Shown in pieces: positions 5,229 to 10,745 of a stretch of DNA of 10,745 nucleotides (within the stretch, counting starts at the first letter, position 1; every line of letters starts with the position of its first letter). Position numbers and translations under genes: made by a program. The notes beneath the pieces are model-generated. The model was given only the letters and a program-made list of their open reading frames with translations, had not been told where the DNA came from and made no database searches. The DNA lies in contig CAKTOT010000084.1 of assembly GCA_934590135.1 (NCBI GenBank), positions 1 to 10,745 on the forward strand. Reading direction: 5' to 3'. This DNA comes from an uncultured Muribaculaceae bacterium (GTDB taxonomy: Bacteria > Bacteroidota > Bacteroidia > Bacteroidales > Muribaculaceae).

Positions 5229-7310
5229 ATGAACCATACACACAACTACATACATCTCGCCACTCGTGCGCATCACGGCCACAGCATACACACGCATCAT
5301 TTAGCCGGAGTGCTTATATGCTGCGTCATGTCCATCGCATCGGCTTTATGCAGCTACGCACAAGACCACGACACAGACACACACAAGCACAAAGACCCGG
5401 TGGTGCCGCCGCCCACAGCATGGACCGACCTGATGCCTCTGGGTATACATCAAGACGCCGACATCGATACGCTATACCTGAATTACAGCCGACGAGCAAT
5501 CCCCTCCGCCGTATCTGACGCCTGGGTTACCACCGGCAATTTCGCCGCTCAAGGCACCAATATGATATGGTGGCAGCGACCGAATACCGATGCATTCTTT
5601 CTCAGTCAAGGTACACGCACTTATCGTCCCGACGTATCCTCTATGAAGTGGTACAACAGCCGCATACCCGTCACTTTCCTATCCTATAATGCCTCGGGCG
5701 GTCGTGAAACGGCTCAAGAGCGGCTCAAATGCGACTTCTCGGGCAACATCAATCGCCGCGCCCAAGTAGGCATTCTCGCCGATTATATTTATTCCAAAGG
5801 ATCGTACGCCAACCAAGCCCTCAAAGACCTCATATGGGGCTTCTCCGGATCGTATATGGGCGACAGATACGAATTCCAAGGCTTTTACAACCACTGGAAT
5901 ATGCTCAATAAGGAAACCGGTGGCATTACAGATGACCTATACATCACCGACCCGGCCAAACTGCAAGGCGGAGTCAGCAGCATCAACGCCAAAAGCATCC
6001 CCACCAACCTCACGGCGGCACATACACGTACCGTCGGCGGGCAGCTATATCTCAACAACCGATATAAAGTCGGATATTGGCACGAAGAACAACCTTCGGG
6101 CGAAGACGGCGACACAATAGTTCGACGCACGTATATCCCGGTGACATCTTTTGTGTGGACGTTGCAATACGATTTTGACAAGCATCTGTTCCTGAATTCC
6201 GCACCGGGCGAGGCCTCCAAATTCTTCGAAAACATCTACCTTCAGGCCGACGGGACACGCGATGTCACACGTATGCACGCGCTGACCAACACCGTGGGCG
6301 TATCGCTGCTCGAAGGCTTTCACCGTCTTGCCAAATTCGGTCTGTCGGCCTACTTCAAGCACAGCCTCGAAAAATATTACCAAACACCGACCACTTTCGA
6401 AGACAGCGAAGTCTCCGGCGAAGCCACGTTTGACCCTCTGCCTGACGGCGTCACGGGCATACCTGCCAAGCACACCCGCTCGCTGGCCTGGGTGGGCGGA
6501 CAGCTTACAAAGCAGCGCGGTAGCATCCTCACCTACGAGGCCACGGGCGAAGTCGGACTGATCGGCGACGCCGCCGGCGACCTGCACATCGACGGACGCA
6601 TAGACACACGTTTTCACCTGCTGGGTGACAGCATCAACGTGGGTGCTTACGGTCGTTTTGACAATGCCCATGCGCCCTACCTGCTGCAAAACTACGTATC
6701 CAACCACTTCGCATGGCACAACGACTTTGGCAAGACACGAACACTGCGCGTAGGCGGACGCATAATGCTCAACCGCTTCGGCACATCACTGGACGTCGGA
6801 ATCGAAAACGTCCAAAATCATATATACTTCGACACCAAAGGATTACCACAGCAGCACAGTGGCAGCGTGCAAGTTTTCAGCGCACGATTGCAGCAGAATT
6901 TTCGTGTAGGTGCACTCCATTGGGACAACAGTCTGACGTACCAGACCTCCACGGATGACAACATCATAACACTGCCCGAATTCGCAGTATATTCAAATCT
7001 GTATGCCACAGTCCGGATAGCCACCCTGCGCCTCCAACTCGGCGTAGACTGCAACTACTACACAAGTTACTACGCCCCCGCATACCAGCCGGCCACAGCC
7101 ACCTTCCACCAACAACGCGACCTTAAACTCGGCAACTACCCATTTATGAACGTCTACGCCAATATGAAGCTCTCAAAGGCACGCTTCTACGTAATGATGT
7201 CGCACATCAACCAAGGATGGTTCGGAGGCAACAAATACTTCTCGGCACTGCACTACCCTCTCAACCCGCGCCGATTCCAGATAGGAGTATCCGTCGATTT
7301 TGCCAACTGA
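5229..7310 (+). CDS. Putative outer-membrane porin, Porin_10-like family
   Basis: A 693-residue outer-membrane beta-barrel protein of the Bacteroidota 'putative porin' family. The signal peptide has an unusually long, histidine-rich n-region (residues 1-24), a hydrophobic core at about 25-41, and likely cleavage after SYA44. Family-typical patterns follow: IDTLYLNYSRRAIPS (79-93), PVTFLSYNASGG (147-158), ERLKCDFSGNINRRAQVG (164-181), YIYSKGSY (186-193), SGSYMGDRYEFQGFYNHW (206-223), GGITDDLYITDP (231-242), later VPVTSFVWTLQYD. The remainder alternates short polar and aromatic strands of a barrel and ends with NPRRFQIGVSVDFAN, a closing strand with an aromatic near the terminus. It probably lets small solutes cross the outer membrane; the substrate is unknown. 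The start is ATG 5229 rather than the in-frame GTG at 5193, because of the promoter position. The gene 64 bases downstream encodes a solute-binding domain and is probably in the same operon. Confidence 0.88.
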   Translation: MNHTHNYIHLATRAHHGHSIHTHHLAGVLICCVMSIASALCSYAQDHDTDTHKHKDPVVPPPTAWTDLMPLGIHQDADIDTLYLNYSRRAIPSAVSDAWVTTGNFAAQGTNMIWWQRPNTDAFFLSQGTRTYRPDVSSMKWYNSRIPVTFLSYNASGGRETAQERLKCDFSGNINRRAQVGILADYIYSKGSYANQALKDLIWGFSGSYMGDRYEFQGFYNHWNMLNKETGGITDDLYITDPAKLQGGVSSINAKSIPTNLTAAHTRTVGGQLYLNNRYKVGYWHEEQPSGEDGDTIVRRTYIPVTSFVWTLQYDFDKHLFLNSAPGEASKFFENIYLQADGTRDVTRMHALTNTVGVSLLEGFHRLAKFGLSAYFKHSLEKYYQTPTTFEDSEVSGEATFDPLPDGVTGIPAKHTRSLAWVGGQLTKQRGSILTYEATGEVGLIGDAAGDLHIDGRIDTRFHLLGDSINVGAYGRFDNAHAPYLLQNYVSNHFAWHNDFGKTRTLRVGGRIMLNRFGTSLDVGIENVQNHIYFDTKGLPQQHSGSVQVFSARLQQNFRVGALHWDNSLTYQTSTDDNIITLPEFAVYSNLYATVRIATLRLQLGVDCNYYTSYYAPAYQPATATFHQQRDLKLGNYPFMNVYANMKLSKARFYVMMSHINQGWFGGNKYFSALHYPLNPRRFQIGVSVDFAN

Positions 7311-7355
7311 TTGCTTTCGTCGAACGACAAACAGCGACGACAACGCTCCTACATC

Positions 7356-7367
7356 AACAGTTCCAAA
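7356..7367 (+). repeat. 12-base motif upstream of the solute-binding gene start, copy 1
   Basis: AACAGTTCCAAA ends 7 bases before the ATG at 7375. An identical 12-mer ends 10 bases before the mreB ATG. It is not a Shine-Dalgarno sequence. Its role, if any, is unknown. Confidence 0.45.
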
Positions 7368-7374
7368 GTAATAC

Positions 7375-8247
7375 ATGGATAGTAACGACAACAAGTACAA
7401 ACCCGGAACCCGGCGACCCATTTCGGGGACAAAGAGACCCGTATGGATGCTCATTGCTCTGCTACTGCTCGTAATCGGACTGATGGCCGTCCTATACAAA
7501 TGCAGCCGCGAAAACCGCACTCCACTATTCGGAGCCGACGGATACCCCGCACACTCGGGCGGCGACACCCTTGACATAGCCATCGAAATAACGCCATTGG
7601 GCTACAACATATCGGGGGACACCATCTCCGGCCTGGACTACGACATCATATGCGACCTCAGTCGCCTACACCATCGACCGGTCAAGTTCCATCCCTTTGC
7701 TCCGCTGGACTACGCACTCGGCGGCCTCAATGCCGGAGCTTTTGACATTGTAGTATCATCGCTACAATCCACAACCCAGCTCAAAGGACTTGTGGACGTC
7801 ACCGAAGCAGTATATATCGACCGCTACGTCATGGTCTCCGCCACCTCGGAAGACACCAATGTCACAGCCGCAACCCTCGCCGGAGACACCGTATGGATTC
7901 CACGCGGATCACCGGTGCGAGCCAGTCTCATCAACCTGGGACGTGAACTCGGAGACACCATATATATTGATGAAAGTCAGGCACTCACCACCGAGCACCT
8001 GCTAATGCTTACGGCTGCCGGACGCATACGCCGTGCCATTGTAGCCCAAGGCGAAGCTCGCATTGCCGCCGCTGCCGACACACGGCTACATATATGCACA
8101 CCCGTTACTTTCAATCAATTCCAGGTCTGGGCTGTAGCCAAAAACAGTAATGACAGATTAGTCGATACGCTAAACCATTGGCTGAACGCATACAAGACCT
8201 CGCCGCGCTACACCACTTTGCTCAAACGCTACCGGCTCAGCCGCTGA
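7375..8247 (+). CDS. Membrane-anchored solute-binding-domain protein (SBP family 3 / MltF N-domain-like)
   Basis: A 290-residue protein with a short basic cytoplasmic tail, one membrane segment at about residues 23-41, and a periplasmic family 3 solute-binding fold. Supporting patterns are LDIAIEITPLGYNI (66-79), GLDYDIICDLSRLHHRPVKFHPF (86-108, the usual GxDxD..A.A lobe), NAGAFDIVVSSLQSTTQLKGLVDVTEAVYIDRYVMV (119-154, matching the 'DLVIAGMSITPER..VDFS.PY' element), the DTVWIPRGSPV hinge (171-181), and a C-terminal NAYKTSPRYTTLLKRY segment typical of these domains. Such domains bind amino acids or similar small ligands. MltF-type lytic transglycosylases carry one in front of a catalytic domain, but none is present here. 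The cysteine at 43 is preceded by LYK, which is a poor lipobox, so the segment is probably an uncleaved anchor. No ABC permease or ATPase is adjacent. It follows the porin by 64 bases and likely shares its transcript. Confidence 0.82.
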   Translation: MDSNDNKYKPGTRRPISGTKRPVWMLIALLLLVIGLMAVLYKCSRENRTPLFGADGYPAHSGGDTLDIAIEITPLGYNISGDTISGLDYDIICDLSRLHHRPVKFHPFAPLDYALGGLNAGAFDIVVSSLQSTTQLKGLVDVTEAVYIDRYVMVSATSEDTNVTAATLAGDTVWIPRGSPVRASLINLGRELGDTIYIDESQALTTEHLLMLTAAGRIRRAIVAQGEARIAAAADTRLHICTPVTFNQFQVWAVAKNSNDRLVDTLNHWLNAYKTSPRYTTLLKRYRLSR

Positions 8248-8603
8248 CATCCGACCGCCGGCAACCTCGGTTTCGTAATTTCGGACGCCTTGACCATCAA
8301 CCCCTGCAGACAAGCGCTCATCAGCAAAACAAGGCGACAACAGCGCATCAAGACAAATATGCATCAATATGCTCACGAAGCACGACATTTTCACAAGTAG
8401 AGATAAAACATTTTGCACTTGCGCTTCCAATGCGTATTATTCGTATACATTCATTCAAAAAAAGGGAGGTTTGCAACCACGGCAATCGAAAAAAAATCGC
8501 TAAATTTGCAGTCTAAAAAAACAGGGGTGCGAAACGCCTGCAGTCGGCATCACGACATCAAGCTACTATACACCTCACCTTCACCCATTTACGCCACCAC
8601 ACA
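8248..8603 (+). other. Gene-free stretch with the purH promoter and leader
   Basis: No gene is supported here; the long open frame from 8413 is out of frame with purH and overlaps it. Bases 8248-8500 are A/C-rich with no U-tract terminator that I can defend. A -7 box lies at 8501-8508. The leader of about 90 bases starts with an A-run and a small hairpin around 8522-8540 (CAG...CTG outer arms, GCG-AAA-CGC inner arms, with a four-base bulge on the 5' side). I do not see the conserved CCGCCTGGGC-like segment of a ZTP riboswitch, which controls purH in some other bacteria. Confidence 0.6.
8501..8508 (+). promoter_or_regulatory. -7 box of the purH promoter
   Basis: TAAATTTG at 8501-8508 fits TAnnTTTG. 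The surrounding CGCTAAATTTGCAGT differs from the porin promoter's CGCTAACTTTGCAGT at a single base. The nearest upstream TTG (8471-8473) is 27 bases away, too far for a normal -33 box. Predicted RNA start is near 8514, about 90 bases before the purH ATG. Confidence 0.72.
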
Positions 8604-10148
8604 ATGCCCAGCGACGACTTACAAATACATACCGCGCTCATCTCGGTATACCACAAGGACGAAACCTTGGGACGCATCATTGCCATACTTGCAGAAAAAG
8701 GCGTGCAGCTTCTCTCAACCGGCGGAACACGCACTTGGATACAACAATGCGGCTATAAGTGCGATGCAGTCGAAGACGTCACCGGATACCCTTCCATACT
8801 GGGTGGACGCGTCAAAACCATTCACCCGGGTATATTCGGCGGAATACTCAGCCGCCGCAAAAACGCGCAAGACCGAGAAGAATGTACTCGCTACGGCATC
8901 AATCCTATCGACTTGGTAATCGTTGACCTCTATCCTTTTGCCGAGACGGTGGCTCAAGGTGCCTCGGAGGCTGACATCATCGAAAAAATAGACATAGGCG
9001 GCATCTCGCTCATACGCGCCGCCGCCAAAAACTTCCGCGACGTAGCCATAGTTTCGTCGCGAGACCAATACTCATTCCTGCTGGACGTCCTTGCACAGCA
9101 CGGGGCAGCCACAACGCCCGAAATACGGCGTCATCTGGCACGCAAGGCTTTTGCCGTCACCAGCCTATACGACAGCTTGATATTCAAATACTTTGACGAG
9201 ACATGCGGCGATGCGCCCACTGCATTGCGCACAGCCATTGACGGTGTCCGCGCCTTGCGATACGGCGAAAACCCGCACCAACGCGGATGGTTCTTCGGCG
9301 ATTTCGAGTCAATGTTCGATCAGGTGCACGGCAAGGAAATATCATACAACAACCTGCTGGACATTGATGCAGCCACATCACTTATGGCCGAATTTAACGA
9401 CAGCACGGCAACCTTCGCCGTCATCAAGCACAACAATCCCTGTGGATTGGCATGTCGGAATACTGCCATAGAGGCGTGGCGTGCCGCCCTCGCCGGCGAC
9501 CCCGTCAGCGCCTTTGGCGGCGTCATCGTGACCAATACCGCCATAGACGCCGACACGGCAGCCGAAATCAACAAGATTTTCTTCGAAGTCATCATCGCCC
9601 CTGCATATTCGGACGAGGCCCTCGACATCCTACAACAGAAAAAAAATCGCATCATACTGGTGCAAAAGCACAAAAACGCAGCGCCCACGACAATGCGCAG
9701 CGCCCTGGGCGGAGTCCTCGTACAGGACCGCGACAACCGCACCGAAAGCGCCGCAGACTTGCGTACCGTCACCGCCACCGCCCCTACACCGGCACAAACG
9801 GACGATATGCTATTTGCAGCAAAAGTAGTCAAACACTGCCGCAGCAACGCAATAGTATTGGCGCACGCGCACACACTATGCGCCGCCGGAGTCGGCCAAA
9901 CATCTCGCGTAGACTCCTTGCGCCAAGCCATAGCTAAGGCCCGAGCCTTCGGAATGCCTCTTGAAGGCGCCGTTATGGCATCGGACGCATTCTTCCCCTT
10001 CGGCGATTGTGTGCAAATAGCACACGAAGCGGGCATAACCGCAGTAATACAACCAGGCGGAAGCATCCGCGACCACGAATCTGTGGAATATTGCGATGCC
10101 CACGGACTGGCCATGGTCATGACCGGCATACGACATTTCAGACATTGA
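8604..10148 (+). CDS. purH: Bifunctional AICAR formyltransferase / IMP cyclohydrolase
   Basis: The 514-residue cytosolic enzyme carries out the last two steps of de novo purine synthesis. The C-terminal domain formylates AICAR with 10-formyl-tetrahydrofolate, and the N-terminal domain closes the ring to IMP. The IMP cyclohydrolase domain (about 1-200) shows LISVYHKDE (12-20), LLSTGGT (36-42), DVTGYPSILGGRVKTIHP (58-75), DLYPFAETVA (108-117) and KIDIGGISLIRAAAKN (128-143). The transformylase domain shows LRYGENPHQ (218-226), ISYNNLLD (246-253), KHNNPCGLA (275-283, with the catalytic Lys-His pair), DPVSAFGG (299-306), VVKHCRSNAIVLA (408-420), GQTSRVDSL (431-439), SDAFFPFGD (460-468) and QPGGSIRD (483-490), ending TGIRHFRH. 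Length is normal for the family (about 505-530). The ATG at 8604 gives the expected short lead before the first strand. It has its own promoter box at 8501 and is followed by mreB after 233 bases with no obvious terminator. Confidence 0.98.
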   Translation: MPSDDLQIHTALISVYHKDETLGRIIAILAEKGVQLLSTGGTRTWIQQCGYKCDAVEDVTGYPSILGGRVKTIHPGIFGGILSRRKNAQDREECTRYGINPIDLVIVDLYPFAETVAQGASEADIIEKIDIGGISLIRAAAKNFRDVAIVSSRDQYSFLLDVLAQHGAATTPEIRRHLARKAFAVTSLYDSLIFKYFDETCGDAPTALRTAIDGVRALRYGENPHQRGWFFGDFESMFDQVHGKEISYNNLLDIDAATSLMAEFNDSTATFAVIKHNNPCGLACRNTAIEAWRAALAGDPVSAFGGVIVTNTAIDADTAAEINKIFFEVIIAPAYSDEALDILQQKKNRIILVQKHKNAAPTTMRSALGGVLVQDRDNRTESAADLRTVTATAPTPAQTDDMLFAAKVVKHCRSNAIVLAHAHTLCAAGVGQTSRVDSLRQAIAKARAFGMPLEGAVMASDAFFPFGDCVQIAHEAGITAVIQPGGSIRDHESVEYCDAHGLAMVMTGIRHFRH

Positions 10149-10359
10149 CAGAAAGATGCGAAAAACCAAACAGATGCAGAAAAAAATCATAATCGAACAT
10201 AAGCAGCAAAACAATAGTACAACACAACAACTGAATAGAAATAGACAAACCGGAACCGGGATAAAGCCGCACAGTCAATCCATAGCGCAAGCAACGGTAC
10301 GACTGAGAAATAGCAATCCGCGTTCCGCACGACAATATACTAAACACTTCATTAGTAAT

Positions 10360-10371
10360 AACAGTTCCAAA
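10360..10371 (+). repeat. 12-base motif upstream of mreB start, copy 2
   Basis: AACAGTTCCAAA ends 10 bases before the mreB ATG at 10382 and is identical to 7356-7367. The flanks are AT-rich and not otherwise alike, apart from a few A and T bases. Confidence 0.45.
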
Positions 10372-10381
10372 TCAATATAAA

Positions 10382-10745
10382 ATGTCCCTGTTTTCTCTCA
10401 CCAAAGAAATAGCCATAGACCTTGGCACAGCCAATACGGTCATCATCCAAAACGACAAAATCGTCATCAACGAGCCCTCCATCGTTGCCCTCGACCGCCG
10501 CACAGACAAGCTGGTGGCAGTCGGAAATATGGCACAGTTGATGCTGGGCAAGGAAAACGAAAACATACGCACAGTACGCCCGCTACGTCAAGGCGTTATC
10601 GGTGACTTCAATGCCGCCGAACTGATGATACGCGCCCTGATCAAGAAAGCCAGTGCACGACGCAGCTGGTTCAGCCCCTCACTACGCATGGTTGTGGGCA
10701 TCCCAAGCGGATCCTCAGAAGTAGAGATACGAGCCGTACGCGACT
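10382..10745 (+). CDS. mreB: Rod-shape actin homologue MreB, N-terminal part
   Basis: The first 121 codons of MreB, cut by the window end. MreB polymerises on the inner face of the cytoplasmic membrane and guides lateral peptidoglycan synthesis. The start reads MSLFSLTKEIAIDLGTANTV. IDLGTANT (12-19) is the actin-fold phosphate-1 loop, followed by INEPSIVALD (29-38), the switch-like VRPLRQGVIGDF (65-76), and MVVGIPSG (103-110, where most relatives read VVI.VPSG) with EVEIRAVRD (113-121). Residues 2-5 (SLFS) with the following K/E match the short amphipathic N-terminus of bacterial MreBs. No Shine-Dalgarno sequence is present. The 233-base gap after purH is A-rich, T-poor, without a TAnnTTTG box or a U-tract terminator, so mreB may be read from the purH promoter. 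In Bacteroidota mreC, mreD, a class B penicillin-binding protein and rodA usually follow; they would lie outside the window. Confidence 0.96.
   Translation, partial: MSLFSLTKEIAIDLGTANTVIIQNDKIVINEPSIVALDRRTDKLVAVGNMAQLMLGKENENIRTVRPLRQGVIGDFNAAELMIRALIKKASARRSWFSPSLRMVVGIPSGSSEVEIRAVRD

Noticed and set aside
8509..8603. ZTP (pfl) riboswitch or other known purine riboswitch in the purH leader
   Set aside because: The conserved CCGCCTGGGC-like segment and the required helices are not present; only a small 5' hairpin is visible.
8413..8919. A 168-codon plus-strand open frame ahead of and inside purH
   Set aside because: It overlaps 316 bases of purH in another frame, begins upstream of the purH promoter, and has no recognisable domain.

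Overview
The window looks like a chromosomal housekeeping stretch from a member of the Bacteroidota, probably order Bacteroidales and plausibly a Muribaculaceae-type gut anaerobe with moderate GC. Four lines of evidence support this. The promoters are of the Bacteroidota kind (-7 box TAnnTTTG). Shine-Dalgarno sequences are nearly absent. Two genes belong to families largely confined to the phylum: a DUF4923-like secreted protein and a 'putative porin' of the Porin_10 type. Finally, purH lies directly upstream of mreB, an order I recall from Bacteroides and relatives. The genus is inference.

Layout. Bases 2-70 are the last 22 codons of a plus-strand gene with a sorting-tail-like C-terminus. 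A strong hairpin terminator (87-132) separates it from a convergent minus-strand glycerate kinase (173-1126). Upstream of the kinase on the minus strand come a factor-independent terminator (1259-1301), rpsO (1348-1623), a short rpsO leader with a hairpin, and the rpsO promoter (1688-1718). The 609-base gap 1624-2232 holds divergent promoters for rpsO and for the next plus-strand gene. Between them lies a roughly 105-base inverted-repeat element that looks like a MITE or a nested palindromic repeat.

From 2233 everything is on the plus strand: a four-pass membrane nucleotide-sugar 4,6-dehydratase of the CapD/FlaA1/WbpM type (2233-4221), a small secreted DUF4923-like protein (4407-5045), an outer-membrane putative porin (5229-7310), a membrane-anchored solute-binding-domain protein (7375-8247), purH (8604-10148), and the first 121 codons of mreB (10382 to the window end).

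How they work together. The porin and the solute-binding protein are 64 bases apart and probably form one transcript serving the envelope. purH makes IMP from AICAR. mreB opens the usual rod-shape cluster, which would continue beyond the window. No terminator or TAnnTTTG box is visible between purH and mreB, so readthrough is likely. The dehydratase would feed surface-glycan synthesis, but no glycosyltransferases are next to it.

I do not see a defence system, CRISPR array, prophage, intact transposase or other clearly novel system. The observations most worth a second look are the inverted-repeat element at 1855-1959, an identical 12-base motif just upstream of the start codons of two genes (7356-7367 and 10360-10371), and the rpsO leader hairpin.
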